A stretch of 64,000 nt of DNA, taken from NCBI GenBank assembly GCA_034412795.1, contig DAOUMD010000191.1, forward strand, positions 24,308-88,307, read 5' to 3'. Positions 33,653-42,026 of the stretch are shown here, piece by piece; the first letter of the stretch is position 1; each line of letters opens with the position of its first letter. The notes beneath the pieces were generated by a model. That model saw only the letters and a program-made list of their open reading frames with translations. It searched no databases and was not told the origin of the DNA. Both the position numbers and the translations under genes were made by a program. Source of the DNA: JAUVPY01 sp034412795 (GTDB lineage: Bacteria; Chloroflexota; Anaerolineae; 4572-78; NAK82).

Positions 33653-34270
33653 ATGAGCGTGACCCACGTCGAGTTTCTCGTCGAAGAGCCTTCGATGGAG
33701 GTTTTTCTGCGGGTGTTGCTCCCCCGGCTGCTGGACCCAGTACACTTCGAAATTCGTACCTTCCAGTGCAAAGATGACTTGCTCAAGCGGCTGCCGGATC
33801 GCCTTCGCGGCTACGCCTGGTTTCCAAAAGAGTATCGTATTGTGGTCATTGTGGATCGGGATTGTGATGATTGCCGAGAACTAAAACGGGTGCTAGAACA
33901 ATATGCCGCTGGCGTCAAGTTGTCCACCCGCGCTCATCCCCAACAAGGACGCTTTACAGTTATCAATCGAATCGCCATCGAAGAACTGGAGGCGTGGTAC
34001 TTTGGTGACTGGGACGCTGTGCGCGCGGCCTATCCTCGCGTTTCGGAAAGCGTGCCACGACGCCAGGGCTACCGTAATCCCGATGCGATTGCCGGTGGAA
34101 CCTGGGAAGCGTTTGAGCGTGTGTTGCAGCGGGCCGGATACTTCAAAGGTGGCTTGCGCAAAGTGGAGGCCGCCCGCAGCATCGCACCGCATCTCGATCC
34201 GGCACGTAACACCTCGCGCAGCTTTCAGGTTTTCCGGGATGCTCTCTTGGAATTGGCAGGCGAGGCCTGA
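33653..34270 (+). CDS. DUF4276 protein, TOPRIM-like nuclease candidate
   Basis: 205 residues. Strand 1 carries FLVEEPSME (Glu11/Glu12), and strand 3 IVVIVDRDCDDC (Asp68, Asp70), an arrangement of a Glu and Asp-x-Asp as in TOPRIM folds. RIAIEELEAWYFGDWDAVRAAYP later matches the DUF4276 pattern. It starts 2 bases after the ATPase stop and forms a clear two-gene unit with it. Likely a nuclease or effector gated by the ATPase. ATG 33653; an earlier start would lie inside the ATPase. The biochemical activity is inferred. Confidence 0.82.
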   Translation: MSVTHVEFLVEEPSMEVFLRVLLPRLLDPVHFEIRTFQCKDDLLKRLPDRLRGYAWFPKEYRIVVIVDRDCDDCRELKRVLEQYAAGVKLSTRAHPQQGRFTVINRIAIEELEAWYFGDWDAVRAAYPRVSESVPRRQGYRNPDAIAGGTWEAFERVLQRAGYFKGGLRKVEAARSIAPHLDPARNTSRSFQVFRDALLELAGEA

Positions 34271-34298
34271 CTGCCCAGACTATGGCAAGGAGAATTGT

Positions 34299-37200
34299 AT
34301 GCCGGCGACTGACACTAGCGAAAAGGGATTGGAGGATCTGATCGTCGCCGCCTTGACGGGCAAGCCCGTGTCGGAGACGGCCACAGCGGGCGTGAGCGAC
34401 AAAACCGCGGGCTATGGCGGCGCGGGCTACGTGCAGGGCGATCCCCAAGATTACGAGCGTGAATATGCCGTGGATACGGCGAAGCTGTTACACTTTCTCC
34501 AGGCCACCCAGCCCCAGGTCGTCGAGCAATTGGGCCTGGCGCAGGACGGCCCGCGCCGAAACAAGTTCCTGGCCCGTCTGCAGGGCGAAATCGCCAAGCA
34601 CGGCATCATCGACGTCCTACGCAAGGGTATTCACCACCTCTCAGCCCACGTGGATTTGTTTTACGGCACACCCACGCCCGGCAACCGGGTAGCCGAAGAG
34701 CGCTTCGCCGCTAATGTCTTTAGCGTCACCCGCCAACTGCGCTACAGCCAGGACCAGACCCGCCTGGCCCTCGATCTCGGCCTATTCATCAACGGTCTAC
34801 CCGTCACCACCTTCGAGCTCAAGAACAACCTGACCAAGCAAACCGTCGCCGACGCCGTCGAGCAGTACAAGCGCGACCGCCATCCAAGCGAGCTTCTCTT
34901 TCAATTTGGGCGCTGCGTGGTCCACTTTGCCGTAGACGACCAAGAGGTGGAGATGTGCACCCACCTTCAGCGCAAATCTTCGTGGTTCCTGCCCTTCAAC
35001 AAGGGTTGGAACGACGGCGCCGGCAACCCGCCCAATCCGCAGGGCTTGAAGACCGAGTACCTGTGGAAAGAGATGGTGACGCGTGGAGGGCTGACCGACA
35101 TCCTGGAGAACTACGCCCAGATCGTCGAGGAAGAGGACAAGAAGACCGGCAAGAAAAAGCGCAAGCAGGTTTTTCCGCGTTATCACCAACTCGATGTGGT
35201 GCGCCAGATCCTGGCCGACGTCCGACGGCAAGGCGCGGGCCAATGTTACTTGATCCAGCACTCGGCCGGCAGCGGCAAGAGCAACTCCATCGCCTGGCTG
35301 GCCCACCAATTGGTCGGGCTGAGGAATGCCGATGCCGGACCTGGGGCCGGAGGCGACATCTTTGACTCGGTCATAGTTGTCACCGACCGCCGCGTGCTAG
35401 ATAAGCAGATCCGCGACACGATCAAGCAATTCGCCCAGGTCTCGGCTATCGTGGGCCACGCCGAGCGGTCGGGCGACCTGCGCAAGTTCCTGGCAGAAGG
35501 GAAAAAGATCATTATCACCACCGTGCAGAAGTTCCCCTTCATCCTGGACGAGATCGGCGACGAGCACCGCGGGCGCAGGTTCGCCATTCTCATCGACGAG
35601 GCCCATTCCAGCCAGGGCGGGCGCACCACGGCCAAGATGCACCTCGCGCTGTCAGCGCACGGAGAAGAGGTGGCCGAAGAGACCTTCGAGGACCAAATCA
35701 ACCGTATCATGGAAGCGCGCAAGATGCTGCCCAACGCCAGCTACTTCGCCTTCACCGCCACACCAAAGAACAAGACATTGGAGATATTCGGCGAGCCGTA
35801 CGCAGCCGGAGAGGAGATCAAGCATCGACCTTTCCACAGCTACACGATGAAGCAGGCCATACAAGAAGGCTTTATCCTGGACGTGCTCGCACACTACACG
35901 CCGGTGGCCAGTTACTATCGGCTGATGAAGACGGTGGCCGACGATCCCGAATTCGACACCAAAAAAGCGCAGAAAAAACTGCGCCGCTTTGTCGAGGGCC
36001 ACGACTACGCCATCCAGCAGAAGGCCGAGATCATGGTCGAGCACTTTCACACCGATGTCATCGCTCGGCGCAAGATCGGCGGCCAGGCGCGCGCCATGGT
36101 GGTCACGTCCGGCGTCCGGCGTGCCATTCAGACCTATTTTGCCATTTGTGACGCCTTGAAGGCGCGAAAAAGCCCCTATCAGGCCATCATCGCCTTCTCC
36201 GGTGAGCACGAATACGGCGGGAAAAAGGTCACCGAGGCCTCCCTCAACGGGTTCCCCAGCAGACGGATCCCGGAAAAGTTTCAGGAAGACCCCTATCGCT
36301 TTCTTGTCGTCGCCGAGAAGTTCCAGACCGGCTACGACGAGCCGCTGCTGCACACTATGTACGTGGACAAGATCCTGTCCGGCATCAAGGCCGTGCAGAC
36401 TCTCTCGCGCCTCAACCGAGCCTATCCCAACAAGCACGACACCTTTGTGCTGGATTTTGTCAATGACGCCGACACCATCCAGCGCGCCTTTGAGCCCTAT
36501 TATCGCACCACCATCCTGAGCGCCGAAACCGATCCCAACAAGCTCCACGATCTCAAGGCCGATCTCGAGAGCTACCAAGTATATAATGTGACCCAGGTCG
36601 ACCAACTGGCCGAACTGTATCTCGGCGGTGCTGACCGGGACCAGTTGGATCCTATTCTCGATGCCTGTGTCGCGCTCTACAAGGAGCAGCTTGATGAGGA
36701 CGGGCAGGTCGATTTTAAAGGCAAAGCCAAGGCATTCGTGCGCACCTACAACTTTTTGGCCGCCATCCTGCCCTACTCCAACGCCGAGTGGGAAAAGCTC
36801 TCCATCTTTTTGAACTTTCTCATCCCCAAGCTGCCAGCGCCCAAAGAGACCGATCTTGCCAAGGGCATCCTCGAAGCCATCGATATGGACAGCTACCGCG
36901 CCGAGGTTCAGGCTTCTATCGAGATCACGCTGGCCGACCAGGATGCAGAGATCGAGCCGGTCCCTGCCGATGGCGGCGGTTGGGTGGTGGAGCCTGAGCT
37001 TGACAAGCTCAGTAATATCCTGAAGACCTTCAACGACCTGTATGGCAACTACCCCTGGGAAGACAAAGACAGAGTCTCCAAGCTGGTGGCCGAGGACATA
37101 CCGGCCCAGGTGGCCGCCGACCCGGCTTACCAAAACGCTATGTCGCATTCGGATCAACAAAACGCCCGCATTGAGTTCGAAGAGGCGTTGAGGCGGGTGA

Positions 37201-37334
37201 TGGTAAGTCTGCTGGCCGATCAGACGGAGTTATTCAAGCAGTACAGCGACAACGACAGCTTTCGCAAATGGCTGTCTGATACAGTCTTCTGGCTCACTTA
37301 CGAACCCCCGACCGCGACCCGTCCCGCTGGGTGA
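34299..37334 (+). CDS. hsdR: Type I restriction-modification endonuclease HsdR
   Basis: 1011 residues. The N-terminal nuclease domain (about 1-250) includes LFINGLPVTTFELKNN, the D-ExK pattern of HsdR. The motor follows: Walker A QHSAGSGKSNS (about 320-330), Walker B LIDEAHSS (Asp433, Glu434, His436), SF2 motif III FTATPKNK, and motif VI TLSRLNRAYP. The C-terminal helical domain (about 780-1011) should bind HsdM. The ATG at 34299 follows GCAAGGAGAATTGT and the 28-base gap to DUF4276 shows it belongs to the same operon. It cleaves DNA after ATP-driven translocation when the HsdS sites are unmethylated. Confidence 0.94.
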   Translation: MPATDTSEKGLEDLIVAALTGKPVSETATAGVSDKTAGYGGAGYVQGDPQDYEREYAVDTAKLLHFLQATQPQVVEQLGLAQDGPRRNKFLARLQGEIAKHGIIDVLRKGIHHLSAHVDLFYGTPTPGNRVAEERFAANVFSVTRQLRYSQDQTRLALDLGLFINGLPVTTFELKNNLTKQTVADAVEQYKRDRHPSELLFQFGRCVVHFAVDDQEVEMCTHLQRKSSWFLPFNKGWNDGAGNPPNPQGLKTEYLWKEMVTRGGLTDILENYAQIVEEEDKKTGKKKRKQVFPRYHQLDVVRQILADVRRQGAGQCYLIQHSAGSGKSNSIAWLAHQLVGLRNADAGPGAGGDIFDSVIVVTDRRVLDKQIRDTIKQFAQVSAIVGHAERSGDLRKFLAEGKKIIITTVQKFPFILDEIGDEHRGRRFAILIDEAHSSQGGRTTAKMHLALSAHGEEVAEETFEDQINRIMEARKMLPNASYFAFTATPKNKTLEIFGEPYAAGEEIKHRPFHSYTMKQAIQEGFILDVLAHYTPVASYYRLMKTVADDPEFDTKKAQKKLRRFVEGHDYAIQQKAEIMVEHFHTDVIARRKIGGQARAMVVTSGVRRAIQTYFAICDALKARKSPYQAIIAFSGEHEYGGKKVTEASLNGFPSRRIPEKFQEDPYRFLVVAEKFQTGYDEPLLHTMYVDKILSGIKAVQTLSRLNRAYPNKHDTFVLDFVNDADTIQRAFEPYYRTTILSAETDPNKLHDLKADLESYQVYNVTQVDQLAELYLGGADRDQLDPILDACVALYKEQLDEDGQVDFKGKAKAFVRTYNFLAAILPYSNAEWEKLSIFLNFLIPKLPAPKETDLAKGILEAIDMDSYRAEVQASIEITLADQDAEIEPVPADGGGWVVEPELDKLSNILKTFNDLYGNYPWEDKDRVSKLVAEDIPAQVAADPAYQNAMSHSDQQNARIEFEEALRRVMVSLLADQTELFKQYSDNDSFRKWLSDTVFWLTYEPPTATRPAG

Positions 37335-37556
37335 CAATCGGCGGGTGTTTTGTTGTCTCCTACGCTGTCTCGATTCGATATACTTGGAGATGGATCGCCC
37401 CCCTTTGACTCCGCGAACCAAGGCCCTCGAGGCCGTGCAGGAGCCTTCTTGTTTCAGCCCTATTGGGATAGCCATACGACATTCAGCCACTAGTCAATGT
37501 GACGCATACCGTCCGAAAGTACCCCGATTTCACCCCAGACCGTTCTCATTTTGCAC

Positions 37557-37585
37557 TTGACAGGGTATGATCTGCATGCTATAAC
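37557..37585 (+). promoter_or_regulatory. Promoter of the RAMA-domain gene
   Basis: TTGACA (37557-37562), 17 bases, TATAAC (37580-37585). Next gene starts at 37636. It gives this gene a transcription start separate from hsdR. Nothing else is recognised in the 301-base gap after hsdR. Confidence 0.6.
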
Positions 37586-37635
37586 CCCTGCTTGAAATTC
37601 TTAAAGGACTATAGCAAGAATAGGGAGAACAGCAG

Positions 37636-38025
37636 ATGTACGATACCATTGAAATCGATTTCGATGTTTTCAAAGAAATCACCCGCCGTCGTGCTTCGGC
37701 AGATATGACTGCCAACGACGTACTTCGTGAGCTTCTGGGCTTGCCAGCAAGGACTCCCGGAACGGCTCCCGTAGTGCGCGACGAAAAACCCTGGGTAACG
37801 AAGGGGGTTACATTCCCGCACGGAACGGAGTTTCGGACCACATACAAAGGTCAGAGGTATTTTGCTCTTGTCGAAAATGGGGCACTGGTCGTAGACGGCG
37901 AGAGTTTTTCATCTCCATCCGCTGCTGCTGGCTTCATTACAGGAACCTCGATCAATGGTTGGAGTTTCTGGGAGTGCAAGATGCCAGGGGAGCGGACATG
38001 GAAACCCATTAGTAGTTACAGGTAA
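37636..38025 (+). CDS. RAMA-domain protein
   Basis: 129 residues. The N-terminus (about 1-40; IDFDVFKEITRRRASADMTA) resembles a small DNA-binding or dimerisation helix pair. Residues about 55-125 (FPHGTEFRTTYKGQRYFAL, SFSSPSAAAGFITG, SINGWSFWECK) match the RAMA domain named for its association with restriction and adenine-methylase genes. Placed right after a type I locus with its own promoter, it may sense or bind methylated DNA, or regulate the island. RAMA assignment is based on the SPSAAA and NGWxFW motifs. Confidence 0.72.
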   Translation: MYDTIEIDFDVFKEITRRRASADMTANDVLRELLGLPARTPGTAPVVRDEKPWVTKGVTFPHGTEFRTTYKGQRYFALVENGALVVDGESFSSPSAAAGFITGTSINGWSFWECKMPGERTWKPISSYR

Positions 38026-38226
38026 GATTCTCGTAGCCTTGGTTGACCCCGAAGGGCACAATGCCCGGGGTTATCGTGGATGACTGTGGCTCTGGATCAT
38101 ATCGCGGAGTGTTGAGTCTCGTTACCTCCCGACTTCCTCAAGTCCCAAACCAATTGGCAGCGGAATCGAACCTCTTGGTGTGAAGGATGGAGTTCCAGAT
38201 TATGGGTGACATTTTAAGGAAGGACA

Positions 38227-38430
38227 ATGCGGTTTCGTTCACTAGTGCTACTGCTTAGTGCGATAGGCGTGGTGTGGCTTGTCATTGAAACAGGAGATTG
38301 GGCCAAAGGTCTACTTCTTCCGCTTGGCCAAAACGGTCTGTTTTGGTTATTTTGGATATTCGTGTGGCTGACATTAGTCCTGAGTGCTATTTGCTATGAT
38401 TTTTGGCGACGAGGTCCCCATAGTCAATAG
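38227..38430 (+). CDS. Small membrane protein, unknown
   Basis: 67 residues with two predicted membrane helices (about 5-22 and 34-57) and a short basic tail. The ATG at 38227 follows AAGGAAGGACA. No family is recognised. The following 800 bases hold no clear gene, only the decayed promoter/regulator module near 39 kb. Confidence 0.45.
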   Translation: MRFRSLVLLLSAIGVVWLVIETGDWAKGLLLPLGQNGLFWLFWIFVWLTLVLSAICYDFWRRGPHSQ

Positions 38431-39013
38431 CCACGATGTGATGTGCTAGTCTAGGTCGCACACCTGATTCAGTTGAATTGCATTTGGAGACGCCGAGAGC
38501 GAGGCCCCTGAAAAGAGTGCGTGACGTCTTTCTAATATCTTGTCACGCTCAAAACGTAACCTAATAGGTGGCCTGGCAATACGCCTCCGATCTTCAACTT
38601 TCCTTCCGTTCCAAGGTTAGCGTAACTGTTGCGCAACCAGAGCCAAGATGTTTATCAAGGTGCAAAAATTGAAACTTTTTTCGAGACATTAACCACCTGA
38701 TCTGAGGCAATGTTTCGTCTGGCTAGCCTACAAATCCCCAGCTACGATGGAATTTGCTCACTGCGATGGCTTTTGATGCGATGTTGCCACGGGATCTGGG
38801 CTTTGGCCGCCTGTCAGCCCAGTTTGAAAGTTCCAATTTCGATGCTCTAATAAACATCTCCCGTCTGATTGCGCAATCGTTAGGTTAGGGATGTAGCTAC
38901 TCGAATATTCTGCGATAGTTCGCCCCTCGTCCAACCTGCTGTAGGGATCTCTGTCTTATAGAAGATTACAGTGCTATTAGCCTGGAGCCCAGCCATGTGC
39001 TGGGTTCTGTTTG

Positions 39014-39042
39014 TTGATTTTTGCACAAAGCCGTGGTATACT
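39014..39042 (+). promoter_or_regulatory. Promoter module copy A
   Basis: TTGATT (39014-39019), 17 bases, TATACT (39037-39042), with TGG just before the -10 and TTGG after it. An imperfect hairpin (AGCCCAGC/GCTGGGTT, near 38987-39008) lies directly upstream. Same layout as copies at 41929, 44200 and 47009. The 580 bases before it hold nothing recognised. Confidence 0.6.
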
Positions 39043-39086
39043 TGGTCATAGTCCCCCTGAAACGTTCTCGAAACGGAGCTCCTGCC

Positions 39087-39165
39087 GTGGCGAATCCCTT
39101 CAAACGACGTAGCGCAAACCAATCCACTCCCGGCTACCGAACTCTACGTTCCGCCGCCACGGGAA
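39087..39165 (+). pseudogene. 5' stub of a MalT/LuxR-type regulator (copy A)
   Basis: GTGGCGAATCCCTT at 39087 opens a frame like the intact stub at 47082. About 34 bases on, a different frame reads NPLPATELYVPPPRE, matching the N-terminus of large LuxR/MalT-type activators (LLATKLYIPPP). A loss of two bases between them breaks the frame, and nothing of the ATPase or HTH part follows. It shares the upstream leader (GAAACGTTC...ACGGAGCTCCTGCC) with copies C and D. Confidence 0.6.
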
Positions 39166-39268
39166 ATTGCCCCCGCACCTGCTTCAGCCAACGACTGCCC
39201 CGCGCGCGGATCCGTATGGGGGCAGATGCACGCAGTACACCACACGCACTACGAAAAGGAGGAACGAC

Positions 39269-39694
39269 ATGTCAGGTACCACTTTGCGCATCATCATCGC
39301 TCTGGTTTTCTTCGTGCACGGGATTGGGCATTTCATGGGTGTCATCCCCGCGCTGCGACCGGTTGGCGTCAAGGGTTGGTCGAGCCATTCCTGGCTGTTG
39401 ACCCCGCTCCTGGGCGACGGCGTCACGCGCATCATCAGCATCGTCCTCTTCCTGGCGTCGTTGATCGGTTTCGTCGCCACGTCGCTGGGGCTGATGGGCT
39501 GGCTGGTCCCCCACGATTCGTGGCGGACACTGGCCGTCGCCTCGGCGGTGATTTCCCTGGTCGCCATCGCGCTCTTTTGGAACGCCTTCGTCTCGTTCAT
39601 CCCCAACAAGTTGGGCGCCATCGCCGTGGACGTCGCCACTCTGGTATGCCTGCTCGTGCTGAACTGGCCGAGCGAGGCGGACATTGGGTTCTAA
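39269..39694 (+). CDS. Four-helix membrane protein, unknown
   Basis: 141 residues. Four membrane helices near residues 5-25, 48-70, 78-103 and 112-134. The start (ATG 39269) follows AAAGGAGGAACGAC. The first helix carries FVHGIGHFMG, with two conserved-looking His. No enzymatic family is recognised. It ends 7 bases before the palindromic heptamer array, and an NmrA-like gene follows. Confidence 0.75.
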   Translation: MSGTTLRIIIALVFFVHGIGHFMGVIPALRPVGVKGWSSHSWLLTPLLGDGVTRIISIVLFLASLIGFVATSLGLMGWLVPHDSWRTLAVASAVISLVAIALFWNAFVSFIPNKLGAIAVDVATLVCLLVLNWPSEADIGF

Positions 39695-39701
39695 GAAGAC
39701 T

Positions 39702-39801
39702 TACTGCGTATTACGTACTGCATATTTCGTATTGCGTATTCCGTGATCCAAGGTCCGAGACGCAACACGCAGTACGCAATACGCAGTACAGAATACGAAT
39801 C
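39702..39801. repeat. Palindromic 7-base-period array filling an intergenic gap
   Basis: Left arm, six heptamers: TACTGCG, TATTACG, TACTGCA, TATTTCG, TATTGCG, TATTCCG (39702-39743). Right arm, six more on the other strand: ACGCAAC, ACGCAGT, ACGCAAT, ACGCAGT, ACAGAAT, ACGAATC (39760-39801). The arms are roughly complementary, so a long cruciform or mRNA hairpin is possible. The ribosome site of the NmrA gene begins right after. Confidence 0.85.
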
Positions 39802-39811
39802 GGAGGAAACG

Positions 39812-40669
39812 ATGATGGACAAAAGGATTCTGGTTGTTGGTGGCACCGGCATGTTGGGCCAGCCCGTGGCCCGACGCTTGAGGGAAGATGGATACCAGGT
39901 AAGGGTCCTGGCCCGAGACGTGGGAAAGGCGGGGGAGTTGTTCAACGAGTCGTTCGAAGTTGTCCAGGGCGACGTTGCTGCTCTCGACACCTTGGAGCCG
40001 GCCTTGGAGGGCTGCCAGGGCGTGCATATCAGCGTTGGTGGCGCGGTCGACCAACTCAGCGCCGAGAACGTGGCCGCTTTGGCCCCTAAGCTCGGTGTGG
40101 AGCGCATCACTTATGTCTCGGGTTCGACGGTCTTTGAGCAGAACCGTTGGTTCCCGATGGTCGCGCAGAAGCTGATGGCCGAACAGGCCATTCGGGAATG
40201 TGGCGTGCCATATACCATCTTCTGTCCGACCTGGCCTATGGAGCAGCTTCCACGCTTCGCCCGAGATGGGCAGCCAACCACGATCGGCAAGCAGCCCACA
40301 CCACTTCACTGGTTCGCAGCGGATGATCTTGGCTGCATGGTCTCCAACGCCTACCAGCGTGACGTAACAACAGGCAGGCGGCTCTTCGTACACGGCCCGG
40401 AAGCGATCACCATGAAAGAGGCGCTGGAGCGCTACTGCCAGGTCTTTTATCCAGACGGCAAGCCGGTGTCGGTGATGCCTATCTGGCTGGCTAAGGTGAT
40501 GGCCGTGCTGACCCGCAACGACATGCTAAAGTTTGCCAGCGACCTGATGGCCTATTTCGAAAAGGTGGGCGAATTGGGCGATCCGACCGAGGCCAACCAA
40601 CTATTGGGCGCGCCGACCATCACGCTGGAGGGTTGGATGGAGCAAAGAAAACAGGAGCAAGGAGAATGA
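39812..40669 (+). CDS. NmrA-like NAD(P)-binding protein
   Basis: 285 residues. The Rossmann motif ILVVGGTGMLGQPVARRL (residues 5-23) and the absence of the Tyr-x-x-x-Lys active site in its usual place fit atypical short-chain dehydrogenases of the NmrA type. Such proteins bind NAD(P) and act either as reductases or as redox sensors. ATG 39812 (or 39815) follows GGAGGAAAC. Its last codons overlap the start of the hydrolase gene (ATGA), so they are translationally coupled. Confidence 0.87.
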   Translation: MMDKRILVVGGTGMLGQPVARRLREDGYQVRVLARDVGKAGELFNESFEVVQGDVAALDTLEPALEGCQGVHISVGGAVDQLSAENVAALAPKLGVERITYVSGSTVFEQNRWFPMVAQKLMAEQAIRECGVPYTIFCPTWPMEQLPRFARDGQPTTIGKQPTPLHWFAADDLGCMVSNAYQRDVTTGRRLFVHGPEAITMKEALERYCQVFYPDGKPVSVMPIWLAKVMAVLTRNDMLKFASDLMAYFEKVGELGDPTEANQLLGAPTITLEGWMEQRKQEQGE

Positions 40670-41778
40670 CATATATATTGCTTCTTCTTAGTTGGCTCTT
40701 CAGCATTCTTTTTGGCCTGGGAACCATCGCGTTCTTTCTGATGGGAAACTGGCCGCAAGCGCTGGTGTTGCTGGGTCTCACCCTGATCTTGCTGCCGCCA
40801 GCCAGAAATTTGATCGGGCGTTTGGTGGGCGAATCGATCCCTTGGTGGGGGTGGGTTGGATCAATCGTCGTTTTGCTGGTGATCTTTATCGTGGTGGGAA
40901 ACCTCAACCGCCCCACCTCCATCTACAAATCGCCCGAGATTGAAGCGCGGTTTATGGAAATATATAGTGAAAAGATGGAAGAATGGCCGGTGCCCTACGA
41001 GGATGTTTTTGTCGACACCTCGTACGGGAAAGTCCACGTGATTGTCAGCGGACCGGAAGACGCGCCGCCGCTCCTGCTGCTGCACGCCTCAGTCGTAGCC
41101 GGCTGGTCGTGGAAGTACAATGTTGACGAATTGAGCCAGCACTATCGAACCTATGCCATTGATCTCATTGGCGACGTCGGGCGGAGCGAGTTTACCAGCC
41201 TGGACCACATTATGAAGGATGGCCAGGACCAGGCCGAGGTGTACACCGAAATCACCGACGGACTCGGCGTGGAGAAAGCCTATGTGGTCGGCGCCTCAGA
41301 AGGCGGATTCATTGGCACCAACTACGCACTGTACGCTCCGGAGCGGGTGGAGAAGCTGGTGCTGCTTGGCCCGATGGGCTATTCCGGCGCAGTCAAGTCA
41401 TCGCTAAGAATTATGCTTGCCCAATTCTTTCCTCTCAAACCCATTCAGGATAGCACGTTTAGCTGGGCCTTCAGTGATAGCGTCAAGCTGAAAGAGGAAT
41501 TTGGAGAATGGTTCCGCTTGGCCATGACCGGGTATAATCCGCACAAGGTCATGCCCTTGCCGTTTTCGGCTGAAGAGCGGCAAAGCCTGCAAGTGCCGGT
41601 GCTGATGGTGCTGGGCACAAGAGACAATCTGGTGGGTGATCCCGAAGTTGCCAGAGAATTGGTGCAAGATATTCCCGATATCCGGTTTGAGGTACTAGAG
41701 GCCGGACATCTGATGGCCGGAGAAGAGCCGGAGCAGACTAACGCCCTAATCCTTGAATTCCTTGCGGAACATCAATAG
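40666..41778 (+). CDS. Membrane-anchored alpha/beta hydrolase
   Basis: 370 residues. Three N-terminal membrane helices (about 2-24, 29-50 and 63-84), then an alpha/beta hydrolase domain with the nucleophile elbow VGASEGGFIG (Ser211), a GDVGRSEF loop after strand 4 and a C-terminal GHLMAGEEP with the likely catalytic His (about residue 347). An acidic residue near VLGTRDNLVGD would complete the triad. Substrate unknown. The ATG at 40666 overlaps the upstream stop, so it is in an operon with the NmrA-like gene. Confidence 0.87.
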   Translation: MTYILLLLSWLFSILFGLGTIAFFLMGNWPQALVLLGLTLILLPPARNLIGRLVGESIPWWGWVGSIVVLLVIFIVVGNLNRPTSIYKSPEIEARFMEIYSEKMEEWPVPYEDVFVDTSYGKVHVIVSGPEDAPPLLLLHASVVAGWSWKYNVDELSQHYRTYAIDLIGDVGRSEFTSLDHIMKDGQDQAEVYTEITDGLGVEKAYVVGASEGGFIGTNYALYAPERVEKLVLLGPMGYSGAVKSSLRIMLAQFFPLKPIQDSTFSWAFSDSVKLKEEFGEWFRLAMTGYNPHKVMPLPFSAEERQSLQVPVLMVLGTRDNLVGDPEVARELVQDIPDIRFEVLEAGHLMAGEEPEQTNALILEFLAEHQ

Positions 41779-41804
41779 TGGGGAAAAACCGTGTCTTGCT
41801 TGGA

Positions 41805-41821
41805 GGGGGTCTGTGACCCCC
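41805..41821. repeat. Short GGGGGTC hairpin
   Basis: GGGGGTC TGT GACCCCC, a perfect 7-bp stem. A close copy (GGGTC TGT GACCC) is at 43074-43086. It may end the hydrolase transcript. Confidence 0.6.
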
Positions 41822-41898
41822 GACTTAGCTCCGCCCCTATCCGAATAACCCCATAGCTGGCGCATCCCAACCACAGCTTTGCTGGGGCAGCATCAGCC

Positions 41899-41923
41899 AG
41901 AGCCCGGCGATTTGCCGGGCTCT
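41899..41923 (+). terminator. Hairpin upstream of promoter copy B
   Basis: AGAGCCCGGC (41899-41908) and GCCGGGCTCT (41914-41923) form a perfect 10-bp stem with loop GATTT, 5 bases before the -35 box. It probably insulates the promoter from upstream transcription, but no T-run follows. Confidence 0.55.
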
Positions 41924-41928
41924 ACTCG

Positions 41929-41957
41929 TTGTTGTCGAGATGATGTCGTGGTATACT
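41929..41957 (+). promoter_or_regulatory. Promoter module copy B
   Basis: TTGTTG (41929-41934), 17 bases, TATACT (41952-41957) with TGG before it and TTGG after it. In this copy the downstream leader differs, and the gene at 42027 follows. Confidence 0.6.
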
Positions 41958-42026
41958 TGGTCACAGAGTCCCGTTGATACAATCCGCAGGCAGCACACCT
42001 CCTACAGGGCGTTGCTCAAGTGATGT

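Noticed and set aside
34299..37334. Several long minus-strand frames under hsdR and other GC-rich genes
   Set aside because: They are mirror frames of strongly supported coding regions and show no motifs.
37380..37400. TATACTTGG near 37.38 kb as a fifth copy of the promoter module
   Set aside because: The -10 box matches, but there is no TTGTTT-like box at 17 bases.
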